Source of the DNA: Pantoea septica
GTDB lineage: Bacteria > Pseudomonadota > Gammaproteobacteria > Enterobacterales > Enterobacteriaceae
Direction of reading: 5' to 3'
Assembly: GCF_002095575.1 (NCBI RefSeq)
Contig: NZ_MLJJ01000019.1
Location: forward strand, 30,171 to 94,170
Length of the DNA: 64,000 bases
Shown in pieces: positions 34,263 through 44,457 of the stretch (its first letter is position 1; the number at the start of each line of letters is the position of its first letter). A model generated the notes under the pieces. That model worked only from the letters and a program-made list of their open reading frames with translations, ran no database searches and was not told the DNA's origin. Both the position numbers and the translations under genes were made by a program.

Positions 34263-34285
34263 TGAGGCCGCAAATTGCGGCCTCA
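34263..34285. terminator. Hairpin after lptG
   Basis: TGAGGCCGCAA and TTGCGGCCTCA form a perfect 11-bp inverted repeat around one base, followed by CTCTTATAA. Likely terminator of lptFG, with a poor T tract. Confidence 0.65.
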
Positions 34286-34388
34286 CTCTTATAACTCGCT
34301 GAAAACCGGTACCCTTTACCGGTATCGCTAATGACTCGCTTTTTCAGCTATGCCAGGCTCTGCGCAGGTTTTTTTAGAGTCAGGAAAG

Positions 34389-35309
34389 ATGAAGAAGAAA
34401 AAGAGTACGCCGACCCCGCACGACGCCGTCTTCCGACAGCTTCTCAGCCAGCCGGACGTGGCGCGCGACTTTATGGAAATCCACCTGCCGCCGCAACTCC
34501 TTGCGCTCTGCGACCTCAGCACGCTCAGGCTGGCCTCCGGCTCTTTCGTGGAGGATGATCTGCGTCCTTACTTCAGCGACGTGCTCTACAGCATGAAAAC
34601 CTGCAGCGGCGACGACGGCTATGTGCAGGTGCTGATTGAGCATCAGTCGACGCCAGACAAACAGATGGCGTTTCGGCTGTTGCGCTACGCGGTTGCGGCG
34701 ATGAAGCGCCACCTCGACGCCGGACATAAGAGGCTGCCGCTGGTGATACCGGTGCTGTTTTACGCCGGTCAGCGCAGCCCTTATCCATATTCAACCTGCT
34801 GGCTGGACGGGTTCAGCGAGCCGGCGCTGGCCGCCGCTCTTTACGGCAAGGCTTTTCCGCTGGTCGACGTCACCGTTATTCCTGACGATGAAATCGTGCA
34901 GCATCGCCGCATGGCGGCGCTGACGCTGCTGCAAAAACATATTCGCCAGCGCGATTTAGCAGAGATAATGGATCTGTTGGTAGCAGCCTGGCAGGCGGAC
35001 AAATCTTCATCACAAACACTCTCGCTGGTAAACTAAATTATTCAGGCGGGCGAAACCACAGACGCCAGCGCCTTTGTTCGCGAACTGGCGCAGCGAATGC
35101 CGCAACATGAGGTCCCACTGATGACAATTGCAGAACAGCTTAAGCAGGAAGGCGAGCTAAAGGGCAAACGGGAAGGGATGCTTGAAGGCGAGCTCAAGGG
35201 CAAACTCGACGTCGCGCGCAGCCTGCTGAAAATGCAGCTGCCGCGCGACACCATCTTGCAGGCGACCGGGCTGAAGGAAGAAGAACTCGATCGCCTCGGC
35301 GACCATTAA
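34389..35309 (+). pseudogene. Rpn-family nuclease (PD-(D/E)XK, transposase_31) gene split by an in-frame stop
   Basis: The first part (34389-35036, 215 aa, [20 protein letters not shown]) is the Rpn nuclease domain, with [13 protein letters not shown] carrying catalytic residues. It stops at TAA (35034-35036) after LSLVN. The same frame continues without further stops (IIQAGETTDASAFVRELAQR) to 35309, as in full-length Rpn proteins. One base change to TAC or TAT would restore a protein of about 306 residues. ATG codons at 35097 and 35121 could still start the C-terminal part, rich in Glu/Lys/Gly. Rpn proteins promote RecA-independent recombination and have been linked to phage defence. Confidence 0.85.
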
Positions 35310-35348
35310 CCGTCTGAAGCCGAAACCCACGCTAGCCAACGCAATAAA

Positions 35349-35374
35349 AGAACCCGCCTTAAAAAGCGGGTTCT
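35349..35374. terminator. Terminator between the Rpn pseudogene and yjiN
   Basis: AGAACCCGC / GCGGGTTCT with an 8-base A/T-rich loop. On the minus strand it is followed by TTTATT, so it mainly ends yjiN; on the plus strand the T tract is short. Confidence 0.75.
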
Positions 35375-35394
35375 GTCTGTCGCCTTGCGGGGTG

Positions 35395-36675
35395 TTAACG
35401 CGCCAGCATCGGCAACAGCGCCGGAAGCTGCGACAGCAGATAGAGGATCAGCCCGATGGTGCCGCCCACCAGCGTGCCGTTGATGCGGATAAACTGCAGA
35501 TCCTTGCCGATATTCAGCTCAATCTGCTGCGACATATCGCGCGCGTCCCAGCTCTTCACCGTATCGCTGATATGACGCGTCAGAAAAGCGGCGAACTCCG
35601 GCGCGACGCTGCGCGCGGCGTCCTCCAGATGACGGTTCATCGAGGCGCGCAGCGCGTCGTCGCGCGCCAGGTTCTCGCCCAGCCACAGCGCCGCCTGTCG
35701 CACCTTCTCCTGCACGCGCGAATCGTCGCTGTTGAGATCGGTTTTCAGCCAGGCGCGCAGGTCATTCCACAGCTCGCCGATATAGCGGTTCAGCGACGCG
35801 TCCTCTTTGATCCAGCGCTTTATCTCCTCCGCGCGCGCCGCCATCTCAGGATCGTGCTTGAGCTTCTCAATCAGCCGGTCCACCACGCGGTTAAAGCCGA
35901 GGCGCAGCTCGTGGCCCTGATCGGCCGCCACGTCGTCGAGCACCGAGTCCACGGCGTTGGCGACCAGCTCGGCGCTGTGCTCGCCCAGCCAATCGGTCGG
36001 CAGCATTTTGGCCTTGATGGGATGCTCGCGCTTCAGCCAGCGCACAATCTGCATGGCGATAAAATCGCGCGTGGCGGGTTTGTGCATCAGGCGCAGCAGC
36101 TGATCTATCGCCGCGTCGAGCAGCTCCTGATGGCGGTTGTTTTTGGTCAGGCTCTCCAGCAGCACCGCGCTGGTCTGCGACAGATCGACCTTATCAATGG
36201 CGCGATGCACCGCGCGGCGCATAAAGGCCTGGATGCGCGCGTCGTCGGTGAGATCGAGGAAGCCGCGCATCACCTGCAGAAGATGACGTCCGACGCGGTC
36301 GGCGTTGCCCGGCGCGTTCAGCCACTGCGCCAGCATCTGCGCCGGATCGTGGCGGCGGATCAGCGCCAGCAGCGAATCGGTATCAAGAAACTTCTCCTGC
36401 ACGAAGCGGCCAAGGTTATCGCCGATGCGATCTTTATTGCGCGGGATAATCGCCGTATGGCGCGAGGTAAAGGGCACCGGCACGCGGCGAAACAGCGCCA
36501 CCACGGCGAACCAGTCCGCCAGCGCGCCGACCATCGCCGCTTCAGCGATCGCCTTCACGCCGCTAACCCAAAAACCTGGCGGCAGAAAAAGGGTGGTGAT
36601 AAAGGTGGCGGCGGCCAGCAGCAGCAGGCCGAGCGCCAGACGTTTTGTCCGTTTAAGTTCGCGTAATTTATCCAT
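35395..36675 (-). CDS. yjiN: DUF445 family inner-membrane protein, YjiN-like
   Basis: A protein of about 426 residues with an N-terminal membrane segment ([19 protein letters not shown]) and the conserved DUF445 motif [18 protein letters not shown] long helical soluble region follows, and a C-terminal hydrophobic segment ([18 protein letters not shown]). Function unknown. GTG at 36681 and ATG at 36675 are both possible starts; neither has a strong ribosome binding site. Confidence 0.82.
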   Translation of the reverse strand: MDKLRELKRTKRLALGLLLLAAATFITTLFLPPGFWVSGVKAIAEAAMVGALADWFAVVALFRRVPVPFTSRHTAIIPRNKDRIGDNLGRFVQEKFLDTDSLLALIRRHDPAQMLAQWLNAPGNADRVGRHLLQVMRGFLDLTDDARIQAFMRRAVHRAIDKVDLSQTSAVLLESLTKNNRHQELLDAAIDQLLRLMHKPATRDFIAMQIVRWLKREHPIKAKMLPTDWLGEHSAELVANAVDSVLDDVAADQGHELRLGFNRVVDRLIEKLKHDPEMAARAEEIKRWIKEDASLNRYIGELWNDLRAWLKTDLNSDDSRVQEKVRQAALWLGENLARDDALRASMNRHLEDAARSVAPEFAAFLTRHISDTVKSWDARDMSQQIELNIGKDLQFIRINGTLVGGTIGLILYLLSQLPALLPMLAR

Positions 36676-36716
36676 GCTCACAGCTTAGCAGAGGCCAAAC
36701 CGCTGCGGAAACCGCC

Positions 36717-38219
36717 TTAGCGGCGGCGTCCGCCCAGCAGGCTGCCGAGCACGCCGCGAATGATCTGATTGGCGATTTGCCGCGTGGCGCTCTTCGCCAC
36801 GCTCTGCACGATGCCGTCATGCTTGCCGCCGCGCGGGCCGGTATGGCCGAACAGCACCTCTTTCAGCCCGCCGAGAATGCCGTCGTCGACGTCGATCTTG
36901 TTGCCTTTCGCCTGCGGCGCATCGGCCTGCTCGCTGGCGCCTTTCACGCCCTGGTAGAGCTTCTCACAGGCGGATTCGCGGTCGATCGCCTCGTCATATT
37001 TGCCCGCCAGCGGCGAGTGGTTAATCAGGCCGTTGCGCTCGTCGAGGGTAACCGGTCCCATGCGCGAGCCGGGCGCGATCACCATCGCGCGCTCGACCAC
37101 CGACGGGCTGCCTTTTTCATCAAGGAAAGAGATCAGCGCTTCGCCGGTGCCCAGCGCCTGAATCGCCTCGACGGTATTGAAAGCGGGGTTGGCGCGCAGG
37201 GTGTCGGCGGCGCTCTTCACCGCCTTCTGATCTTTCGGCGTAAAGGCGCGCAGCGCGTGCTGCACGCGGTTGCCGAGCTGGCCGAGCACGCTTTCGGGCA
37301 CGTCGGCGGGATTCTGAGTGACGAACCAGACGCCGACGCCTTTCGAGCGGATCAGGCGCATTACCTGTTCGACCTTCTCCAGCAGCACCGGCGGCGCGTC
37401 GTTGAACAGCAGGTGCGCCTCGTCGAAGAAGAACACCATCTTCGGCTTCTCCAGATCGCCCGCCTCCGGCAGATGCTCGTATAGCTCCGACAGCAGCCAC
37501 AGCAGGCTGGTGGCGTAGAGCTTCGGCTGCTGGTAGAGCTTGTCCGCCGCCAGAATATTGATAAAGCCTTTGCCGTCGGCGTCGACGCGCATCCAGTCGC
37601 GGATATCGAGCATCGGCTCGCCGAAGAAGTGCTCCGCGCCCTGCTGCTCCAGCGCCAGCAGCCCGCGCTGGATGGCGCCCACCGACGCGCTGTTGATATT
37701 GCCGTACTGCGTCTGGAAGCTTTTGGCGTTGTCGCCGATGTACTGCGTCATCGCGCGCAGATCTTTGAAGTCGAGCAGCAGCAGCCCCTGATCGTCGGCG
37801 ACGCGGAAGATAATCTGCAGCACGCCGCTCTGGATCTCGTTGAGATTCAGCAGGCGCGCCAGCAGCAGCGGGCCGAGATCGGAGACGGTGGCGCGCACCG
37901 GATGACCCTGTTCGCCGAAGATATCCCACAGCATCACCGGATTGCGCTGCGGCTGCCAGTCGGTGACGCCGATCTTCGCCAGCCGCGCCAGCAGTTTCTC
38001 GCTCTGCTGGCCTTCCGCCGCGATGCCGGTCAGGTCGCCTTTCACGTCCGCCATAAATACCGGCACGCCGACAGAGGAGAAAGATTCCGCCAGCTTCTGC
38101 AGCGTCACGGTTTTGCCGGTGCCGGTCGCGCCGGTGATTAGCCCGTGGCGATTCGCCATCGCGGGCAGAAGGTGAAGTTGCACATCGGGCGTCTGGGCAA
38201 TAAGCAGCGGGGCGGTCAT
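36717..38219 (-). CDS. yjgR: HerA/DUF853-like ATPase YjgR
   Basis: A 500-residue P-loop ATPase with Walker A GATGTGKT (residues 30-37) and Walker [11 protein letters not shown], related to the HerA/FtsK-type helicase-translocase family. It ends with a small basic tail (GSLLGGRRR). Nearly identical in plan to E. coli YjgR, of unknown function. The ATG at 38219 gives [12 protein letters not shown]; the longer frame is not conserved. Confidence 0.93.
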   Translation of the reverse strand: MTAPLLIAQTPDVQLHLLPAMANRHGLITGATGTGKTVTLQKLAESFSSVGVPVFMADVKGDLTGIAAEGQQSEKLLARLAKIGVTDWQPQRNPVMLWDIFGEQGHPVRATVSDLGPLLLARLLNLNEIQSGVLQIIFRVADDQGLLLLDFKDLRAMTQYIGDNAKSFQTQYGNINSASVGAIQRGLLALEQQGAEHFFGEPMLDIRDWMRVDADGKGFINILAADKLYQQPKLYATSLLWLLSELYEHLPEAGDLEKPKMVFFFDEAHLLFNDAPPVLLEKVEQVMRLIRSKGVGVWFVTQNPADVPESVLGQLGNRVQHALRAFTPKDQKAVKSAADTLRANPAFNTVEAIQALGTGEALISFLDEKGSPSVVERAMVIAPGSRMGPVTLDERNGLINHSPLAGKYDEAIDRESACEKLYQGVKGASEQADAPQAKGNKIDVDDGILGGLKEVLFGHTGPRGGKHDGIVQSVAKSATRQIANQIIRGVLGSLLGGRRR

Positions 38220-38359
38220 AGTTTCACTCTCTGACAAAGGGCAGTGTCTGAAGGATAGCAAGCGCGGCGGGGGAAGGTGAAAGGATCGCGCTGAAACGGC
38301 TGTGCGAGATAAGCGCCGTTAAGGCTGGCGCGCGGGACGATGCCCGCGCGCCACCAGGG

Positions 38360-39931
38360 TTATTTTTGCACCTCGTCCAGCAGCAGCATGCTGACGCCGA
38401 TGCCCTGCTTAACGTTGCTGAGATTCTTGCGCACCGCCACCTGCTGCGCGCCCTGCAGAATAGTGACGAACGGCGAGTTCTGCTGCACCTCGGTCTGCAA
38501 ATGGGTGTAGAGCGCGCGACGCTGCGCGGCATCGCTTTCGCCCGCCGCCTTGCGCGTTTCGGCGCTCAGCGCGGGGATATCCCAGCCGACGCGCCACGCC
38601 AGGGTTTTCGAGCCGCCCGGCACGTTCCAGGCGAAGGCGCTGGCGTTGGTGTTCGGGTCGATATAGTCCGCGCCCCAGTAGATGAAAATGGACTGGAAAT
38701 CGCGGCCGCGCATTTTGCTCCACAGCTCCGACTCCGCCACCGGCTGAATGTCCAGGTTGACGTCTGCCTTCGCGAAGCTCGCCTGCAGCGCCTGCGCCAC
38801 GTCGATATAGGGCGGCTGGTTTACCACCGTCAGGGCGATATGGGTGCCCGGCGCGATGCCGCCATCCTTCAGGAGCGCCTTTGCCTTGCTGACGTCGTAG
38901 TGGAACGGGGTGCTGTTGAGCGCGCCGTCGAAGCCGTCCGGCAGGAAGCTCTGGTGGATGCGGTACTGGCCTTTCAGCAGCTGGTTGGCGAGGCTGTCAT
39001 AATCCACCAGCCAGCGCGCCGCCTGCCACAGCGCCGGATTGCCGAGCGCCGGCTGCTGCGCGTTTTTGGTGTTGAAGCCGAGGTAGTAGACCAGGCTCGA
39101 CGGGAAGGCGTCGATGCGCACGTTGGCATCGCTCTTCAGCGCGGCGATCTGATCGGGGCCGAGCTGATAGGCGACATCCACATCGCCCTGCTGCACCAGC
39201 AGGCGGCGGGTGCCGGGATCGGCGACGCCCTTCAGCAGCACGCGCTTCAGGTGCGGCTGCGGCGCGGCGTGCGGATTGGCCTCCAGCACCAGCGCCTGCA
39301 GCGGCACAAACTGTTTGATGGAAAACGCGCCGCTGCCCGCCGAGTGCGTCTTCAGCCAGCCGTTGCCGGTGTCGTTGTTGCTGGCGTGCTGCAGCGCGGT
39401 TTTGCTGTCGACTACCGAACTGACCGGCGCGGTGAGCAGGCGCAGCGCCAAATCCTGGCCGATTTGCGCCGGCCAGCGGATCTCCAGCTGGTGGTCATTG
39501 AGCGCCGTGAACTGGCTGTCGATGTTGTCAGGCGTCCAGCCGAACTCGCCGAGAATAAACGAGGGGGCTTTGTTGAGTTTCACCGCGCGCGTCAGGGAGA
39601 AGATGACATCCTGCGCGGTCACGGGATTGCCGCTGACGAAGCGCGCATCGGGATTGAGGTTGAAGATCAGGCTATGGGGCGTGTCGCCCTGCTGCCAGCT
39701 GCGCGCCAGCAGCGGCGACAGCTTTTGCGGATCGTCTTTATTCGGCTCCGCCAGCGTCTGATAAACATTACGCAGGCTGCTGTTGCTGACCGTTTCAAAG
39801 CTCTCCGCCGGATCGAAACTGATAATGCCGTCGAGCGGCACGGCGATAACCAGCGTATCTTTCGGCGTCCCGGCGTGCGCCAGCGGCGCCAGGGCCAGCG
39901 CGCTTAACATTACAAGCAAAATGCGTCGCAT
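38360..39931 (-). CDS. Periplasmic solute-binding protein, family 5 (peptide/nickel type)
   Basis: A 523-residue DppA/OppA-like binding protein with signal peptide MRRILLVMLSALALAPLAHA and typical SBP_bac_5 features: PLLARSWQQGDTPHSLIFNL, RFVSGNPVTAQDVIFSL and the YLGFNTKN region. No permease or ATPase genes are next to it, so it may feed a transporter encoded elsewhere. The ligand cannot be told from sequence. Confidence 0.88.
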   Translation of the reverse strand: MRRILLVMLSALALAPLAHAGTPKDTLVIAVPLDGIISFDPAESFETVSNSSLRNVYQTLAEPNKDDPQKLSPLLARSWQQGDTPHSLIFNLNPDARFVSGNPVTAQDVIFSLTRAVKLNKAPSFILGEFGWTPDNIDSQFTALNDHQLEIRWPAQIGQDLALRLLTAPVSSVVDSKTALQHASNNDTGNGWLKTHSAGSGAFSIKQFVPLQALVLEANPHAAPQPHLKRVLLKGVADPGTRRLLVQQGDVDVAYQLGPDQIAALKSDANVRIDAFPSSLVYYLGFNTKNAQQPALGNPALWQAARWLVDYDSLANQLLKGQYRIHQSFLPDGFDGALNSTPFHYDVSKAKALLKDGGIAPGTHIALTVVNQPPYIDVAQALQASFAKADVNLDIQPVAESELWSKMRGRDFQSIFIYWGADYIDPNTNASAFAWNVPGGSKTLAWRVGWDIPALSAETRKAAGESDAAQRRALYTHLQTEVQQNSPFVTILQGAQQVAVRKNLSNVKQGIGVSMLLLDEVQK

Positions 39932-40513
39932 AGAAGTTTATCCTGAGTCGTTGATAAACCGACTATATCCGCAGCGCGCCAGAGTCAAAATGCCGCTTTG
40001 TTATGAGCTTTGCATAAAAAATTCGTCGCTGTTTTCCGCGCTTTCCGCTGTTTTAGCGCGGCGGGGATAACGGGAATTCATTTATTTTAGCGCCCGCCCA
40101 ATATTGCCGTTTGATAAAAGCGCGATCACGTTTTCCGCAATCTCTCATTGCTGCTGTAAATAAGTGAATATATTGTTGCTGATGAGAATGGTTCTCTTGT
40201 ATGGAAGTATGATTTTTTTTGATTGATTATTTTCGGCAACTGTCACTGACCGCAAATAAAAATGGACCTGCGCACAAATTTTCTGTTCAATAATTAATCA
40301 ATTATGCGATTTTAAACAAAATTCCCGCCTTTACAGCCTGTTACCCGCCCGTAACCATCCAATAACACAATTATAAATTTTCACTAAAACACACTTTTAC
40401 TTTTATTGTTACATCTAGACATATCTATATCCCTAATATTGCCGCGGAAATGACCGATAAGATTTGTGTTTAACAAATATATTACTTTTACAGCAAGTGA
40501 GAGTCGTGCCGCT
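39932..40513. other. 582-bp AT-rich intergenic region before the gluconate dehydrogenase operon
   Basis: No gene seen. It separates the minus-strand binding-protein gene from the plus-strand gluconate dehydrogenase genes and must hold the promoters of both. It contains T-rich tracts, several A/T hexamers and the Fur-like palindrome at 40183-40197. I could not assign a -10/-35 pair with confidence. Confidence 0.7.
40183..40197. promoter_or_regulatory. Fur-like palindrome
   Basis: TGAGAAT-G-GTTCTCT matches the Fur 7-1-7 consensus TGATAAT-N-ATTATCA at 10 of 14 positions with symmetric mismatches. It lies about 320 bp upstream of the dehydrogenase operon. A candidate only. Confidence 0.25.
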
Positions 40514-41242
40514 ATGCTTCTTGAAAAACCCACCACCAGACGAAAGTTTTTGCTCGGGTCTCTACTGGCATTGCCGCTAGGTGACCTGGTTTTAAAAGGG
40601 CTGACCGCAGCGCAGGCGGCAGAGATGGCCGCCCCCGATCTGGCCGACTATAAACCGGGCTTTTTTAGCGCGGACGAGTGGCAGTTTATTCTGGCCGCGA
40701 CCGATCGCCTGATCCCGGCCGGCGGCAAAGGCAAAGCGCCAGGCGCGCTGGAAACCAACGTGCCGATCTTTATCGACCAGCAGCTGCAGACCAGCGAGTT
40801 CGGCGACGAGATCTACATGCAGGGCCCGTTCAACGTCCACGCCGATGCCACCTTCGGCTACCAGATTCCGTTCACGCCGCAGCAGATGTACCACACCGCG
40901 ATTAAGCTGGTGACGCAATGGGTGCAGACCACCTACGGCAAGCCGTTCCAGCAGCTCACGCTGGAAGAGAAAGATGAGGTGTTGACCAAACTCAACAAGA
41001 ACGGCATCGACTTCGCCGCGCTCGGCGAAGGCAATCTGAAAGCGTCGCAGTTCTTCAGCCAGCTACTCTCTGATACCAAGCACGGCTATCTCGCGGATCC
41101 GATGTACGGCGGCAACAAAGGCATGAAAGCCTGGATCGCCATCGGCTTCCCCGGCGCGCGCGCCAGCTTCACCGAATGGGTGAAGCAGCACAACGTGCCT
41201 TATCCGCTGGGACCGGTCAGCCTTTTGGGTGAACGCGCTTAA
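40514..41242 (+). CDS. Gluconate 2-dehydrogenase subunit 3 (gamma), Tat-exported
   Basis: The small subunit of the membrane-bound flavin gluconate 2-dehydrogenase. The N-terminus carries a twin-arginine signal, TTRRKFLLGSLLALPLG, which exports the folded flavoprotein partner across the inner membrane. 242 residues. The ATG at 40514 starts just before the Tat motif; a GTG at 40466 would add 16 residues. First gene of a three-gene operon (subunit 3, flavoprotein, cytochrome c). Confidence 0.9.
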   Translation: MLLEKPTTRRKFLLGSLLALPLGDLVLKGLTAAQAAEMAAPDLADYKPGFFSADEWQFILAATDRLIPAGGKGKAPGALETNVPIFIDQQLQTSEFGDEIYMQGPFNVHADATFGYQIPFTPQQMYHTAIKLVTQWVQTTYGKPFQQLTLEEKDEVLTKLNKNGIDFAALGEGNLKASQFFSQLLSDTKHGYLADPMYGGNKGMKAWIAIGFPGARASFTEWVKQHNVPYPLGPVSLLGERA

Positions 41243-41276
41243 CGGCGTTGAATCAGGTATTTGAGACAGGATTATC

Positions 41277-43046
41277 ATGGCACAGATTACTAAAAAAGAA
41301 GTCGACGTCGTCGTTTGCGGCCTCGGCTGGGCCGGCTCGCTGATGAGCATCGAACTGGCGCTGGCGGGCCTCGAAGTGCGCGCCCTGGAGCGCGGCGGCG
41401 AGCGCGACTACCCCGATTTCGCCTACCCGAAACCGGCTGACGAATACGCCTACAACGTGCGCAACAAAGTGTTCGCCACGCCGAAAGAAGTGGCGGTCAC
41501 CGTGCGTTACGACACCACCCAGACCGCGCTGCCGACCCGCAAATGGGGCGCGTTCGCGCCGGGCACCGGCGTGGGCGGCGCAGGCATGCACTGGACGGCG
41601 GTACTGATCCGTCCGACGCCGACCGACATCAAGCTGAAAACCTACGTGGACGAGGCCTACAAGCCGGGCATCCTGCAGGAAGATATGCGCGTGATGGACT
41701 TCCCGTTCAGCTGGGAAGAGATCGAGCCCTACTACTACAAGTTCGAGCTGATCTGCGGCCAGTCGGGCACCACCGGCAACCTGCGCGGTCAGATTCTGGA
41801 AGGCGGCGACCCGTTCGAAGGTCCGCGCTCCGAGCCTTACCCGCTGCCGGCGCTGGAAGACACGCTGAACAACGTGATGTTTAAAGAGGCGGCGACGAAG
41901 CTGGGCTACCATCCGTTCCCGAACCCGTCGGCGTGCGTGTCCCGCGCGTGGAAAAACCCGTACGGCAACCAGATCGCACCCTGCAACTACTGCGGCTACT
42001 GCTCGAAGTATCCGTGCCTGAACTACTCCAAAGCGTCGCCGCAGACCGCGGTGATGGATGCGCTGAAGCGCATGCCGAACTTCTCCTACGAAGTGCACGC
42101 GGAAGTGGTGAAGGTGGTGCTGCATGACGACAAGAAGACCGCCAAAGGCGTGATCTACTACGACGTCGACGGCAACGAAGTGTTCCAGCCGGCGAAGATC
42201 GTGGTGCTCTCCAGCTTCCAGCTCTATAACGTGCGACTGATGCTGCTCTCCGGCATCGGCAAGCCGTACAACCCGATCACCGAAGAGGGCGTGGTAGGAC
42301 GCAACTACGCCTTCCTGTCGAACGGCGGCGCGACCCTGTTTTTCAAGGATAAAAACTTCAACCCGTACGCCACCGCAGGCGCCACCGGCCAGATGTTCAA
42401 CGACATCTCGCCAGGCAACTTCGACGGTCCGGGCCTCGGCTTCCTCGGCGGCGCGAAGATCCACAGCTCGCAGGCCACCGGCACGCCGATCGCCACCTCG
42501 CTGCCGAAAGGCACGCCGAGCTGGGGCATGGGCTACAAAGAGGGTCTGGAAGAGTGGTACGGCCACTCCATGAAGATCAGCATCACCACGACCTGCCAGT
42601 CGTACCGCGACGTCTATCTGGATCTCGATCCGAACTACACCGACCACCGCGGCCAGCCGCTGCTGCGCATGACCTTCAACTGGAAACAGAACGAGCTCAA
42701 GCTACAGCAGTACCTGAAGGGCATCGTCGGCAATATCGGCAAAGAGCTGAACCCGGACAGCATGAGCATGAGCTTCCTGCCGATGGACGCCAACTTCGAC
42801 CTGACCAAGTACGTCTCGACGCACAACGTCGGCGGCGCGGTGATGGGCGACAACCCGAAAACCTCTGCGCTGAACAAGTATCTGCAGAGCTGGGACGTGC
42901 ATAACGTGTTTGTACCGGGCGGCAACGCTTTCCCGCAGAACTTCCAGGCGAACCCGACCGACACCATCGGCGCGATTACCCTGATGGCGGCGCAGGCGAT
43001 CAAGGAACAGTATCTGAAGAACCCCGGTCCACTGGTACAGGCATAA
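41277..43046 (+). CDS. Gluconate 2-dehydrogenase flavoprotein subunit (GMC oxidoreductase)
   Basis: The FAD-containing catalytic subunit that oxidises D-gluconate to 2-ketogluconate at the periplasmic face. The FAD-binding motif is VVCGLGWAGSL near the N-terminus; GTGVGGAGMHW and the C-terminal GMC region (STHNVGGAVMG, FVPGGNAFPQN) are present. It lacks its own signal, fitting co-export with the Tat-tagged subunit 3. A cysteine-rich stretch, CNYCGYCSKYPC, may hold an iron-sulfur cluster. 589 residues. A 2-ketogluconate-yielding or related sugar-acid dehydrogenase specificity is inferred. Confidence 0.92.
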   Translation: MAQITKKEVDVVVCGLGWAGSLMSIELALAGLEVRALERGGERDYPDFAYPKPADEYAYNVRNKVFATPKEVAVTVRYDTTQTALPTRKWGAFAPGTGVGGAGMHWTAVLIRPTPTDIKLKTYVDEAYKPGILQEDMRVMDFPFSWEEIEPYYYKFELICGQSGTTGNLRGQILEGGDPFEGPRSEPYPLPALEDTLNNVMFKEAATKLGYHPFPNPSACVSRAWKNPYGNQIAPCNYCGYCSKYPCLNYSKASPQTAVMDALKRMPNFSYEVHAEVVKVVLHDDKKTAKGVIYYDVDGNEVFQPAKIVVLSSFQLYNVRLMLLSGIGKPYNPITEEGVVGRNYAFLSNGGATLFFKDKNFNPYATAGATGQMFNDISPGNFDGPGLGFLGGAKIHSSQATGTPIATSLPKGTPSWGMGYKEGLEEWYGHSMKISITTTCQSYRDVYLDLDPNYTDHRGQPLLRMTFNWKQNELKLQQYLKGIVGNIGKELNPDSMSMSFLPMDANFDLTKYVSTHNVGGAVMGDNPKTSALNKYLQSWDVHNVFVPGGNAFPQNFQANPTDTIGAITLMAAQAIKEQYLKNPGPLVQA

Positions 43047-43050
43047 GCAT

Positions 43051-44307
43051 ATGAAACTGAAATCATTGTTACTCGCCAACGCCGTGCTGCTGGGATGCAT
43101 GGCGAGTCAGGCGCATGCGGAAGATGAGGCCCAGCTGATCAAAAAGGGCGAGTACCTGTCGCGTCTCGGCGACTGTATGGCCTGTCACTCTGTCGCGGGC
43201 AAGCCGGACTATTCCGGCGGGCTGGCGATTGAGTCGAACCTCGGCACCATCTATTCGACCAACATCACGCCGGACAAAGCGCACGGCATCGGCAACTACA
43301 GCGAGCAGCAGTTCTCCGACGCGGTGCGCAAAGGCGTGCTGCCGGACGGCTCGCGTCTCTACCCGGCGATGCCGTACCCGGACTACGCCAAAATCAGCGA
43401 TGAAGATATGCACGCGCTGTATGTCTACTTCATGAAGGGCGTGCAGCCGAGTGCTGAGCAGCCGCCGGAGACCAGCCTGAGCTTTCCGTTCAGCCAGCGC
43501 TGGGGCATGCGTTTCTGGAACTGGGCCTTTACCAGCGACAAGCCGTTCCAGCCGATCGGCGGCGCCTCTGAAGAGATCAACCGCGGCGCCTATATCGTCG
43601 AGAGCCTCGGCCACTGCGGCAGCTGCCACACGCCGCGCGGCCTCGGCATGAACGAGAAGGCGCTGGACAGCGGCGATGCGAAGTTCCTGGCGGGCGGCAG
43701 CCTGAACAACTGGGACGTGCCGTCGCTGCGCGGTCTGCCGCGCTGGAGCGAGCAGGAGATCGTCGATTATCTGCAGACCGGCCGTAACGACAAGGCGGCG
43801 GTAGGCGGCGAGATGAAGTCGGTGATTGAGCACAGCAGCTCGCACATGACCGACGCCGATCTCAAAGCGGTCGCGGCCTACCTGAAGTTCCTTGGCGGCA
43901 ATCCGCCGCTGCAGGCCTATAACGTGCAGGCGCAGCAGCAGACCGAAGCGAAGCTGACGGCGGCGAAGAACCTGAGCGAAGGCGAGCGTCTCTACCTCGA
44001 CAACTGCGGCGCCTGCCACTTTGTCACCGGCAAGGGCGCGCCGGGGATCTTCCCGGAGCTGGATCAGGCGACGATCGTTAACGCCAAGGATCCGACCGGG
44101 CTGATCCACACCATCCTGGAAGGCGCGCAGCAGCCCTCTACCGAGAAGGCGCCGTCGACGCTGGCGATGCCGGGCTTCGGCAAGCGTCTGAGCGACGACG
44201 AAGTGGCGCAGCTCGCGACCTTTATCCGTCAGGGCTGGAGCAACAATGCGCCGGCGGTGAGCAAGGATCAGGTTGCGGATGTAAGGAAGTCGCTGAAGCA
44301 CGACTAA
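43051..44307 (+). CDS. Gluconate 2-dehydrogenase cytochrome c subunit (tri-haem)
   Basis: Passes electrons from the flavoprotein to ubiquinone. A Sec signal peptide (LLLANAVLLGCMASQAHA) precedes three c-type haem sites: CMACH (residues 42-46), CGSCH (189-193) and CGACH (319-323). 418 residues. The ATG is 4 bp after the flavoprotein stop, so the operon is tightly coupled. The strong terminator at 44348 ends it. Confidence 0.94.
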   Translation: MKLKSLLLANAVLLGCMASQAHAEDEAQLIKKGEYLSRLGDCMACHSVAGKPDYSGGLAIESNLGTIYSTNITPDKAHGIGNYSEQQFSDAVRKGVLPDGSRLYPAMPYPDYAKISDEDMHALYVYFMKGVQPSAEQPPETSLSFPFSQRWGMRFWNWAFTSDKPFQPIGGASEEINRGAYIVESLGHCGSCHTPRGLGMNEKALDSGDAKFLAGGSLNNWDVPSLRGLPRWSEQEIVDYLQTGRNDKAAVGGEMKSVIEHSSSHMTDADLKAVAAYLKFLGGNPPLQAYNVQAQQQTEAKLTAAKNLSEGERLYLDNCGACHFVTGKGAPGIFPELDQATIVNAKDPTGLIHTILEGAQQPSTEKAPSTLAMPGFGKRLSDDEVAQLATFIRQGWSNNAPAVSKDQVADVRKSLKHD

Positions 44308-44347
44308 AGGGCTCGGCATCTTCTTTCAGACGGCTGAGAAGTAAGAG

Positions 44348-44371
44348 AAGGGCGCCGCGGCGCCCTTTTTT
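44348..44371 (+). terminator. Terminator of the gluconate dehydrogenase operon
   Basis: AAGGGCGCC / GGCGCCCTT around GC, followed by a run of T residues. Confidence 0.9.
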
Positions 44372-44457
44372 GTTGGCTGTTATGCGCAGACGCGGGTGAC
44401 AAGGCCCGATCGCAAAGGCGCTTTACGCATCCTTGCCCGCTCGGCCCGCGCAATTAC

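Noticed and set aside
38366..39907. Plus-strand open frame of 513 codons
   Set aside because: Mirror of the solute-binding protein gene, which has a signal peptide and family motifs; Arg/Gln/Ala-rich shadow.
43069..44319. Minus-strand open frame of 416 codons
   Set aside because: Antisense to the tri-haem cytochrome c gene; no motifs.
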